64,000 nt of DNA from Chitinophagaceae bacterium. Its GTDB lineage: Bacteria; Bacteroidota; Bacteroidia; Chitinophagales; Chitinophagaceae. The translations under genes were made by a program, and so were the position numbers. Where the stretch lies: assembly GCA_947381435.1 (NCBI GenBank), contig CANCVE010000004.1, forward strand, positions 43,544 to 107,543, in the 5' to 3' direction. Below are positions 43,315 to 51,226 of the stretch, piece by piece. The first letter of the stretch is position 1. Every line of letters begins with the position of its first letter. The notes under the pieces were generated by a model. It did not search any database. It had not been told where the DNA came from and saw only the letters and a list, made by a program, of their open reading frames with translations.

Positions 43315-44978
43315 GGGCTTGCTCAACAACTCAGAGAACTGCCATTTTATAATTTTGATCAAATAGTTTCGATATTTCACAATAGCCTTCATTGCATTTA
43401 TAAAGCAAGCGAAATAGTAGAGACAAAAGTGCCTGCCTCGTCAATCTGACAAGGTTTAGCACTAGGGCTATCGCAGCAATCCAGGATATACTGGTAGATG
43501 ATAATTTGGCTTTAATGTTATCCAATCCATACTTTGTCTTTCCCTGCCCAAACTTACCTTCTATTGGATTGCGCTCACCCGGACTTATATGATTTTTCAC
43601 TGCCGTTGCACTAGGTCTACCTAGTGGTTTCGCTATGAGTTTTATGCCTAATTCTTTTAGTTTACCCCGATTTTCCCTTGTGCAATAAATCTGGTCGGCT
43701 TGAACCTCAGCAGGATAATACCCAAACCTTTGTTTATACTTTTCCACCGATGTCATCAGATAACCACCTTCATTGAAGGCTTCCCATGAATGATGGTCAA
43801 TAAAAGTATACCCCTCTACCAATGACACTTGTAGCTTGCTACCAAACTCCACTTTCGCATTTTCTTTGCCCCTCACTATGGGTCTTACGTGTGGTTGGTG
43901 GATGTTCACTATCCTGTGTTCTATCCTGTTCGTATGTGTTCGGTGCATTTGTTCCTGTTGCTCGTATACCGTATGAAGAACCATCAGGTACTTCTGTTCC
44001 TTTGCTGTTAAGGGAAAAGTAGTGTATGCTGCTAAGAGTGTATCAATATGACCTAAATTCCTTTTGAGAAAACGTATCTGTTGACCATTGGATTTATAGA
44101 TTTCCTTATTGCTTTTCTGTTTTTTCTTGGCAGTATTGAGAAATACTTTACGGGCTATCTGGCGATAGGTTCTCACTTTCGTGTGACCGTGCAATCAGGG
44201 TTTATACAGTTTATCTATCAACTCCTCACTCTTTACTCGAGCTGCATCCAGCAACTTCAAATCTGTTGGAAAGGTGATGTTTTGTGGGGCAACTGTAGCA
44301 TCCATCAGCAATTTGCCCTTAGGCTTAGGTTGCTGTAAAGGTTGCTTTTGTGGCAAGGCTGTTTTCTGCCCCTGTTCCTGTTCTTTATCAACTAGGTCAA
44401 CATTCTGTTCCTTGCTTGGGGGAGGTTCATCCTTGCCTTTAGAACTTTCCTTAATAATATCATCATGCCTGATATTGTGAAGAACAATAATCTCGTTTAT
44501 CCTTGATAATATGTCAAGATTCAAACGCTCTCGAATCTCCACAAACAACGAAGCCGAAAAAGAGGCCTCATTAGTAAAACTACTGTAGCCCAAGAAGTAT
44601 TGCATAAACATATTCTCCCGAACCTGTTCTATGGTTTCACGATCTGTTAAATTCAATAAGTGCTTGATGATAACGCAGCCTAATACAACCCTCCCACTTA
44701 TGGGTGGACGACCTTCAATGCAGGTAAATAGTTTATCATAACAGCTTACAATGTTGTCCCATGCGATTACCTTGCTTAATTTGACCCATCGATTATCCTT
44801 GGACAACTTTTGATCAAATGGAGACTCAAAACCTTCCAGTATTAACTGGTTCGGACTCACATAAATAGGGGTTGATGCACGCTTTTTGGTGCCTTTTGTT
44901 CTATTACCTTGCATCTGTAGATAAGTTTTTAACCTCTAACACAAATATAGTAACACTTCTTAGTTTCTAAGCAAGCCC
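43315..44978 (-). mobile_element. IS element with 12-bp-plus terminal inverted repeats
   Basis: 1664 bp between GGG...CCC ends. The left end (TTAGGGCTTGCTCAACAAC, from 43312) and the reverse complement of the right end (TTAGGGCTTGCTTAGAAAC, ending 44981) match in the first 12 bases and most of the next 16. TAATTA flanks both outer borders as a direct repeat, a likely target duplication, though TAATTA is palindromic so the exact TSD (TAA, TTA or TAATTA) is unresolved. The one gene is on the minus strand. The insertion is between tolC and its terminator, inside a heptamer array. Confidence 0.88.
43331..44914 (-). pseudogene. IS5-family-type transposase with one in-frame TGA
   Basis: 528 codons in a single frame. 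Codons 1-239 hold the N-terminal DUF772-like domain (FESPFDQKLSKDNRWVKL, RPPISGRVVLGCVIIKHL, FMQYFLGYSSF) and a Lys/Gln-rich linker. A TGA at 44195-44197 interrupts LYKP-stop-LHGHTKV, after which the same frame continues for 287 codons with the DDE_Tnp_1 part (FIDHHSWEAFNE, VQADQIYCTREN, GERNPIEGKFGQGK, the catalytic Glu). Everything else is intact, so this is a recent nonsense mutation or recoding; no SECIS-like element is evident. IS-family assignment is by motif only. Confidence 0.85.
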
Positions 44979-44987
44979 TAATTAATA

Positions 44988-45030
44988 AAAAAAGCCCCTT
45001 GAAGAGTATTTCTTTTTAAGGGGCTTTTTT
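44988..45030 (+). terminator. Rho-independent terminator (likely tolC operon)
   Basis: AAAAAAGCCCCTT (44988-45000) pairs perfectly with AAGGGGCTTTTTT (45018-45030). It lies just outside the right end of the IS and faces tolC; the IS appears to have separated it from the operon. Confidence 0.85.
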
Positions 45031-45053
45031 GTTTGACTAATTTTTCTACACTA

Positions 45054-45258
45054 TTTGTTTTATGTCATCACAGATATGAAACACGAGTAAAAACCTTGTT
45101 TTATGTCATCGCGGATATGAAACACGAGTAAAAACTTTGTTTTATGTCATCGCAGATATGAAACACGAGTAAAAACCTTGTTTTATGTCATCGTAGATAT
45201 GAAACACGAGTAAAAACTTTGTTTTATGTCATCGCAGATATAAAACACGAGTAAAAAC
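45054..45258. repeat. 5 x 41-bp tandem array
   Basis: Five near-identical 41-bp units with TTGTTTTATGTCATCGCAG and ATATGAAACACGAGTAAAAA parts; differences are single bases. Each unit contains TTTTATGTC and the shorter complement-like GATATGAAA, but no perfect hairpin. It lies between the tolC terminator and ruvC. 41 is the one exception to the 21/42-bp period seen elsewhere. Confidence 0.93.
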
Positions 45259-45313
45259 TTTGAATCTTTACGCCCGACTTACGACTCCCGACTTTCGACT
45301 TTCAACTCACCAC

Positions 45314-45874
45314 TCACTTCTTAATCCTATCAGCATTTTTGGCTATGAAGTCTTCCCAGCCTTTGAGTCCTTTGGTCTGTTTTCCCAAAATAGAAGTAGA
45401 TTGGTAGTGGTGGCAAAGTGCAACAGCAAGCGCATCGGTGGCATCATAGTATTGTGGCTTTTCTTCTATTCTCAACACACTTTTAAGCATCATCCAAACC
45501 TGCTCTTTGTCTGCATTACCGTTGCCAGTAACCGATTGTTTTACTTTTTTAGGGCTATATTCGGTTATAGGTAACCCCGCTTGCATGGCAGCAGCAATGG
45601 CTACCCCTTGTGCCCTGCCAAGTTTTAGCATACTCTGTACATTCTTGCCAAAAAATGGCGCCTCAATGGCAAAAGTGTTCGGTTTGTAGAGTCTTACAAG
45701 TTCTACAACTTTAGAATGTATCTTTTCTAGTCTTTCATAAATGTCTTCGTAGCTAGTCAATTTAAGGGTATCCATCAAAAGAACCTGTGGTTGTTTACCA
45801 TCCGTTTTAAGTAATGCATATCCCATCAGTTGAGTGCCAGGATCAATACCTAATATTATGTTTGTTTCTTGCAT
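45314..45874 (-). CDS. ruvC: Holliday junction resolvase
   Basis: 186 aa RNase H-fold endonuclease. Acidic catalytic residues are in place: Asp11 (ILGIDPGTQ), Glu71 (FAIEAPFFGKN), and Asp144 and Asp147 in YYDATDALAVALCHHYQ. It cuts Holliday junctions with RuvAB in recombinational repair. The 3' end abuts a short run of CGACTTT-type heptamers (45268-45310). ruvA and ruvB are not in the window. Confidence 0.95.
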   Translation of the reverse strand: MQETNIILGIDPGTQLMGYALLKTDGKQPQVLLMDTLKLTSYEDIYERLEKIHSKVVELVRLYKPNTFAIEAPFFGKNVQSMLKLGRAQGVAIAAAMQAGLPITEYSPKKVKQSVTGNGNADKEQVWMMLKSVLRIEEKPQYYDATDALAVALCHHYQSTSILGKQTKGLKGWEDFIAKNADRIKK

Positions 45875-46028
45875 TGAAGACTTTTAAAATTATGATTGAA
45901 CGATTTAAACTGTAACAAATAAACCTATTTGCTTAAAAGAAGCAAAAGAAATGTTTTTTACATAAGATGCACACTTTACTTTACAATATTCGCCTTACAA
46001 ACACTTTATATAAAGGTATAAGGCAAAG

Positions 46029-47069
46029 TTGTATTCCATATCTTGTTTACACCGTTCTTTGCAGTATAATAATTCTTCTTTTCTGAATAAACAACTGAAA
46101 ATACTACTCAATTATTTTGTTGGCCCAATAATATTTATTTGGCTTTGCTATAGCATTTACCAACAATTAGTAGAACAAAAAGACCTGAAACAATCTTGGC
46201 AAACCATCTTAAATACATTTGAAAGCGCAGACCAATGGCGTGTTTATGCAGTTGCTGCTTTGATGATGTTAAACTGGGGACTAGAAGCAAAAAAATGGCA
46301 ATTATTGATGCGTCCCATACAATCGCTTACTTACAGAAGAGCCTTTAGAGCTGTATTTAGTGGGCAAGCACTTGCCCTAGGAACGCCAAATAGGGTAGGG
46401 GAATATGTAGGAAGAGTAGTTTATATGGAGGATGGCAACAGGCTAAGGGCATTGTCGTTATCGGCTGTGGGAAGCGTGGCACAGCTATTAGTTACTTTCT
46501 TTTTAGGATTATTAAGCATGTGTTACGTCTATTTTTTATTAGACAATAATCCTGCACTATCGCATCCATTATCGATGTTGTGGTTAAAAGGTCTTTTAGC
46601 CATCATCTTTTCGTCAACAATTTTGTTATTCTTATTTTATTACAACCTTGCTTGGATAACTAAAGTGTTCGAAAAGATACCTTTTATTGCCAAGTACAGT
46701 TATTTAATACAAAAATTAGAGACATTACATAGCAAAGAACTGAACAATATAATAGTGTTGTCGTTCATTAGATACTCGGTTTATGTACTGCAATATTTAC
46801 TGCTTTATCAATTCTTTGGCATAAATGTTATTTGGTGGCAAATTATTTGTTTAACAAGTGTTCAACTATTAATTATGACATTGGTACCTAGCATTGCCCT
46901 GGCAGAAGTAGGCATCCGCGGAAAAGTGAGTATCACCTTGTTTTCATTGCTTTCTGCCAATTCGTTAGGCATTATCGCAACGGCAGCAAGTGTTTGGTTA
47001 ATCAATTTAATAGTACCTGCATTGGCTGGAAGCCTAATGATACTAGGTTTAAGGATTGTGAGGAAGTAA
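46029..47069 (+). CDS. Lysylphosphatidylglycerol synthase-like flippase (UPF0104)
   Basis: 346 aa (from the TTG at 46029) integral membrane protein with about eight helices, matching the N-terminal membrane region of MprF/AglD-like proteins (RRAFRAVFSGQALALGTPNR then VGEYVGRVVY; then FFLGLLSMCYVYF). No ATG is available upstream of the conserved core: TTG at 46029 and 46059 and CTG at 46083 are the only in-frame candidates, and family members usually begin close to the NKQLKILLNYF segment, so the exact start is uncertain. Its role is probably lipid or glycolipid flipping. Confidence 0.85.
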   Translation: MYSISCLHRSLQYNNSSFLNKQLKILLNYFVGPIIFIWLCYSIYQQLVEQKDLKQSWQTILNTFESADQWRVYAVAALMMLNWGLEAKKWQLLMRPIQSLTYRRAFRAVFSGQALALGTPNRVGEYVGRVVYMEDGNRLRALSLSAVGSVAQLLVTFFLGLLSMCYVYFLLDNNPALSHPLSMLWLKGLLAIIFSSTILLFLFYYNLAWITKVFEKIPFIAKYSYLIQKLETLHSKELNNIIVLSFIRYSVYVLQYLLLYQFFGINVIWWQIICLTSVQLLIMTLVPSIALAEVGIRGKVSITLFSLLSANSLGIIATAASVWLINLIVPALAGSLMILGLRIVRK

Positions 47070-47140
47070 GCAAGTTGATTGATTGACAAAAGTAGAAAGT
47101 TGGTTGTGGTTTTTGGGAATATTAAAGAAAAAAGGAGATT

Positions 47141-47929
47141 ATGAAATCATTTAGTATAGCTGTTTTATTTTTATTGGTGGGCATTAGGCTATGTAATGGC
47201 AATGAGTTTTGTGGATTAACCAATACTGCTTTCCAAAATCAGGAGTCTATCAATTATACCGTTTATTATTCGGTGATAGGTATCTATTTTAATGCGGGCA
47301 ATGCCACATTTACCGCCAATATTGAAAAGTTGGGCAACAAACCCGTCTATCATGTGGTAGGATCAGGGTCTAGTAACCCCAATTATGACTTTATTTTTAA
47401 GGTGCGCGACCGATATGAAAGCTATATAGATACTGCCAATCTGCTTCCACAAAAGTTTTTGAGAAGTATTGATGAAGGGGGCTACAAGCAAACAGAAAAT
47501 GTTACTTTCAACAACCAAAATAATACCGCAACAACGCTTAAAGGAACCATTCAAACCCCAAATTGCGTACAAGATGTGTTGAGTTCCATTTATTATGCAA
47601 GAAATATTGACTTTAATAAATATAAGCCCAACGATAGAATCCCTTTCTCCATGTTTTTGGATAATGCCGTTTACGGATTGTACATAAAGTACTTAGGTAA
47701 GGAGAAAATTAAGACAAAATATGGTACTTTCAACGCTGTAAAGTTTAAACCACTATTGGTAAAAGGTACTATTTTCGATGGAGGAGAGAAAATGACCGTT
47801 TGGGTAACCGACGACTCTAATCATATTCCAATAAGGATTGAAAGTCCCATTGCTGTTGGCTCTGTTAAAATTGATATGATGGGTTTTAGCAAACTCCGTC
47901 ATCCTTTAAGTTCTCTTATTAGCCGATAA
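47141..47929 (+). CDS. Exported DUF3108 protein
   Basis: 262 aa with a signal peptide (FSIAVLFLLVGIRLCNG). The mature part matches DUF3108: NYTVYYSVIGIYFNAGNATF, DFIFKVRDRYESYIDT, IYYARNIDF, and ends with VWVTDDSNHIPIRIESPIAVG. This family is beta-rich, periplasmic or outer-membrane, and of unknown function; in Bacteroidota it usually lies near envelope genes. Confidence 0.88.
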   Translation: MKSFSIAVLFLLVGIRLCNGNEFCGLTNTAFQNQESINYTVYYSVIGIYFNAGNATFTANIEKLGNKPVYHVVGSGSSNPNYDFIFKVRDRYESYIDTANLLPQKFLRSIDEGGYKQTENVTFNNQNNTATTLKGTIQTPNCVQDVLSSIYYARNIDFNKYKPNDRIPFSMFLDNAVYGLYIKYLGKEKIKTKYGTFNAVKFKPLLVKGTIFDGGEKMTVWVTDDSNHIPIRIESPIAVGSVKIDMMGFSKLRHPLSSLISR

Positions 47930-47934
47930 TTACA

Positions 47935-48131
47935 GTTAGCAGTTAGCAGTGTAAAGTAAACAGTAAGCAGTTAACAGTGATTGTTGCGTATGTTTTGGTT
48001 GCTGAATATTTATTTTCTCTTTGAGCTAATATGTTTTTACTGATAACTCTTTACTTTACACTGAATACTGTTTACTAATTACTGTTCACTGCTAACTGTT
48101 TACTGTTCACTGATTACTTTTTACTGAATAA
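47935..48131. repeat. Large heptamer inverted array between DUF3108 and VWA genes
   Basis: The left arm (from 47935) has at least six GTNNNCA units (GTTAGCA, GTTAGCA, GTGTAAA, GTAAACA, GTAAGCA, GTTAACA). The right arm (48034-48124) has 13 consecutive units ending in AC, mostly TGnnnAC, then TGAATAA to 48131. The two consensus units are reverse complements, so the arms can pair in many registers. It fills nearly all of the intergenic gap. Confidence 0.92.
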
Positions 48132-48140
48132 ATTCTTCCC

Positions 48141-49238
48141 ATGATTGGACATCGTTTCATAAAGTTTGATCCAAATGAGCATTCAAAGAGCAAGTTCGAA
48201 CAGATGCTCGACCTTTTTACGCAGTTACTTACCTACACTAATGGCGATGCGTCTGAGGCTTTTAGCTGGATGAATGAATTGGATAAGAAATACCAGTTTA
48301 CCAGCAACGATTATGGCATGGGAGACTTTATAGACGACCTAAAAGAGAACGGTTACCTGCAAGAAAATCCCGTAAGTGGCGATTTTAACATCACAGGTAA
48401 AACGGAACAATCCATAAGGAAGAAAAGTCTGGAGGAAATATTTGGAAAACTAAAGAAATCTAAGCAAGGTAACCACCAAACCTTTAAGCATGGTCAGGGC
48501 GATGAAGCAAGCTCCGACACACGCCCTTATCAGTTCGGCGATATGCTCGAGCAAATCGATTTTACAGAGAGTATTAAGAATGCGCAGATAAATCATGGGG
48601 TAGAAAGTTTTAGAATGCACGAGGATGACCTGCATATTAGGGAAAATGATTTTAAAACGCAGACTTCCACGGTATTAATGATTGATATTTCGCACTCAAT
48701 GATACTGTATGGAGAAGATAGGATCACTCCGGCTAAGAAAGTGGCGATGGCTTTGAGCGAATTGATTCAAACTAAGTACCCAAAGGATACATTGGATATC
48801 GTTGTGTTTGGAAATGATGCGTGGACTATTGAGGTTAAGGACCTTCCTTATCTACAAGTAGGGCCTTACCATACCAATACAGTTGCCGGTTTGGAATTAG
48901 CGATGGATTTGCTTAGGCGTAGGAAAAATCCTAACAAACAAATTTTTATGATTACCGATGGTAAGCCTACTTGCCTCAAGATAGGCAGTAGATACTACAA
49001 AAACAGTTTCGGATTAGACAGAAAAGTGGTAAATAGGTGCATTAACCTTGCGGCGCAGTGCAAAAAACTGAAGATTCCTATTACAACCTTCATGATTGCA
49101 AGCGATCCTTACTTACAAAACTTCGTACAGGAGTTTACGGAGATGAATAATGGTAAAGCCTTCTTTGCAAGCCTAGATAAACTCGGTGCATTCATCTTTA
49201 AAGACTTCGAAAGCGGCAAAAGGAAAACAGTATATTAA
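48141..49238 (+). CDS. VWA-domain protein
   Basis: 365 aa, cytosolic. Residues 1-165 are a helical domain with no assigned family. Residues 175-350 are a von Willebrand A domain with a complete MIDAS: Asp182, Ser184 and Ser186 in MIDISHSM, a conserved Thr, and Asp in FMITDGKPTCL. Such proteins usually act with a MoxR AAA ATPase to load metals or assemble complexes, but no ATPase gene is in the window. Confidence 0.85.
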   Translation: MIGHRFIKFDPNEHSKSKFEQMLDLFTQLLTYTNGDASEAFSWMNELDKKYQFTSNDYGMGDFIDDLKENGYLQENPVSGDFNITGKTEQSIRKKSLEEIFGKLKKSKQGNHQTFKHGQGDEASSDTRPYQFGDMLEQIDFTESIKNAQINHGVESFRMHEDDLHIRENDFKTQTSTVLMIDISHSMILYGEDRITPAKKVAMALSELIQTKYPKDTLDIVVFGNDAWTIEVKDLPYLQVGPYHTNTVAGLELAMDLLRRRKNPNKQIFMITDGKPTCLKIGSRYYKNSFGLDRKVVNRCINLAAQCKKLKIPITTFMIASDPYLQNFVQEFTEMNNGKAFFASLDKLGAFIFKDFESGKRKTVY

Positions 49239-49239
49239 C

Positions 49240-49319
49240 GATTAGTGCTTAATGTTTAATGATTAATCCTTTAATGTTAAGCACTTTCATTTATCATTAA
49301 TCACTAATCATTAAACATT
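49240..49319. repeat. Heptamer array running into the MBL start codon
   Basis: Left arm GATTAGT, GCTTAAT, GTTTAAT, GATTAAT (49240-49267); right arm with five units ending in ATT or ACT (49285-49319: TTTCATT, TATCATT, AATCACT, AATCATT, AAACATT). The final TT is part of the TTG start codon (49318-49320) of the next gene, so the array forms the translation start region. Confidence 0.85.
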
Positions 49320-50190
49320 GAAATTATTTTCACTCAACACAGGAAATTTTAAGCTAGATGGCGGTGCTATGTTTGGCGTTGTGCCAAAAAGTATATGGCA
49401 AAAGACCAATCCTGCCGATGAAAACAATATGTGCCACTTGGTAATGCGTTCTTTGCTGATTCAAGATGGCGATAGGCTCATTTTGGTGGACACCGGCATG
49501 GGAAATAAGCAAAGTGATAAGTTCTTTTCCTATTATTATCTCTTTGGCGATGATTCTTTGCTGGGTAACCTTGCAAAATTGGGTTTTACTAAGGAAGATA
49601 TTACCGATGTGGTCTTTACCCACCTCCATTTTGACCATTGTGGTGGTGCCATTACCAAGGAAGGCGAACAATTGATTCCTACCTTTCCCAATGCTACGTT
49701 TTGGTGCAATGAACAGCATTGGCAATGGGCAATAAACCCTAATGCAAGAGAAAAAGCTTCTTTTTTACCCGAAAATATATTGCCCATCCAAGCGAGTGGC
49801 AAGCTACAAATGGTGGAGGTAGGTAATGTAAACATCATAAATAACCAATTGGCGGCTGCCCCGTCTTCCATTAGCCAGCATCTTTCATTTCGTTTCTCCA
49901 ATTGTCATACTAGGGCAATGATGTTGCCGCAGTTGCAGTATAAAGGCCGAACTATTGTGTACATGGCCGATCTTTTGGCGCTTGCGGCACACATTCCAAT
50001 GCCTTATGTGATGAGTTACGATATGTTTCCTTTGTTAACGATGGAAGAAAAAGCTGTTTTCTTTAAAGAGGCAATAGATAATGAGTATATCCTGATGTTG
50101 GAGCATGATCCTGTTTATGAATGCATCACAATACATAAAACTGATAAGGGAATTAAGGTAAAGGAACTGTTTACCGTGACAGATATATAA
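49318..50190 (+). CDS. Metallo-beta-lactamase-fold hydrolase
   Basis: 290 aa with a TTG start formed by the end of a heptamer array; no in-frame ATG occurs before residue 18, and the family N-terminus MKLFSLNTGNFKLDGG supports this start. Zinc ligands: His102, His104, Asp106 and His107 in FTHLHFDHCGG. LILVDTGMG and MADLLALAAHIPMPYVMSYD are further family blocks. Exact substrate unknown; similar proteins hydrolyse lactones or thioesters. Confidence 0.85.
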   Translation: MKLFSLNTGNFKLDGGAMFGVVPKSIWQKTNPADENNMCHLVMRSLLIQDGDRLILVDTGMGNKQSDKFFSYYYLFGDDSLLGNLAKLGFTKEDITDVVFTHLHFDHCGGAITKEGEQLIPTFPNATFWCNEQHWQWAINPNAREKASFLPENILPIQASGKLQMVEVGNVNIINNQLAAAPSSISQHLSFRFSNCHTRAMMLPQLQYKGRTIVYMADLLALAAHIPMPYVMSYDMFPLLTMEEKAVFFKEAIDNEYILMLEHDPVYECITIHKTDKGIKVKELFTVTDI

Positions 50191-50617
50191 GGACTGCATA
50201 ACATCAGCTACATAGAAAAATTCAAGTACGCTTTCCCAAATGCAAGGCATATAATTCGCAATAAAAGTGTGCTGTACGAAAATTTAGGACATATTATTCG
50301 CGACAAAAGTGCGCTGTACAAAAATTTAGGACATATTATTCGCAATAAAAGTGTGCTGTACGAAAATTTAGGACATATTATTTGCGACAAAAGTGTGCTG
50401 TACAAAAATTTAGGGCATATACTGCGAGAGATAAGTATACCAAATATGGCAATAAGTGAGATTTTGAGGGATGGATGGAATATTTAAGGTATAAGTTAGG
50501 AGACTTGACAGACTCTATTTACCCCTTATAGTTTTATTGAGGCTACTGGAAGAATAACCGCATCTATTTCTTAATGTGCGGCAATAAACAATTTTTGAGA
50601 CGTATTTTCTAAATTAA
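50191..50617. other. Gene-free segment with a 42-bp array
   Basis: Holds the 42-bp array (50254-50421), and then GGCTACTGGAAG...ACCGCATCTATTTCTTAATGTG at 50537-50575, which resembles the GCTACTGGAAGGCGACCGCG piece at 18071 just before the Mrr gene. No gene was called; the open frame through the array is not supported. Confidence 0.5.
50254..50421. repeat. 4 x 42-bp tandem array
   Basis: Four 42-bp units, each made of two different 21-bp halves (ATTCGCAATAAAAGTGTGCTG type and TACGAAAATTTAGGACATAT type). Open in one frame on each strand with a 14-residue repeat (LYENLGHIIRNKSV), but there is no start context, and the shared period with other arrays indicates non-coding DNA. Confidence 0.9.
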
Positions 50618-50974
50618 ATGACAAGACAATTTATTTTTCTATTACTTACCTTAACTCTTTTTTCCTGTAAGACACAACAAAAGTTTGACAAAGCAAAATG
50701 GGCTGAAGTTGCCGACTTAATGACTTTCCCAAATAGGAAGTATATGATAGATGATTTGGTTAAGAACTATCAATTAAAAGGGAAAAAATATAGGGAAATA
50801 GTGGAACTTCTTGACAAACCACAATCAAGTTTGGACAGCACAATGAAAATTTTTTATGACATAGATGTTGATTACGGCTGGAACATTGACCCAATTTATT
50901 CAAAGACACTTTTAATATCATTTGACAAGGACACAGTTGTTAAAAGTTTTGCAGTGAATGTTTGGGAAAAATAA
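50618..50974 (+). CDS. Small hypothetical lipoprotein
   Basis: 118 aa with a lipobox (LLLTLTLFSC, Cys17). The mature part is short and helical with WAEVADLMTFPNRKYMIDDL and FYDIDVDYGWNIDPIYSK. No family recognised. It has a composition like the accessory-region genes and is flanked by cassette-like sequence, so it may be a mobile cassette. Confidence 0.7.
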   Translation: MTRQFIFLLLTLTLFSCKTQQKFDKAKWAEVADLMTFPNRKYMIDDLVKNYQLKGKKYREIVELLDKPQSSLDSTMKIFYDIDVDYGWNIDPIYSKTLLISFDKDTVVKSFAVNVWEK

Positions 50975-51226
50975 CAGCAGATTAAGATTGTCTGCATACA
51001 ACAGGCTGTTTGTCTATATGGTGGTGTGTCAAATATATTCTCAACTTTTTACACGTCGCTAGCACACGGCAAATAACGACCGTAGCTACTTCAGGTTTAC
51101 TTGTGTATTCTCTTAAGTAGTTTGTCAGGTTTCTTCCAATCCTCCCAAGTATTTATGCACCCTTTAAAATAATGATAGGATAGAACACATTTATTTCTCA
51201 CTTTCGCACACTAAAATTATTTGATT
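50975..51226. other. Cassette-end-like gap
   Basis: AACAGCAGATTAAGATTGTC, then CAACAGGCTGTTTGTC and CGTCGCTAGCACACGGCAAA. It resembles the folded 3' ends of accessory genes seen at 15.4 and 19.1 kb, but the match is loose. No gene. Confidence 0.35.

Noticed and set aside
44195..44197. Selenocysteine or alternative code at the transposase TGA
   Set aside because: No SECIS-like hairpin is evident just after the TGA, TGA ends many other genes here, and a nonsense mutation in an IS is the simplest reading.
50269..50487. 72-aa protein with 14-residue repeats
   Set aside because: Arises from the 42-bp array; open on both strands and without supporting features.
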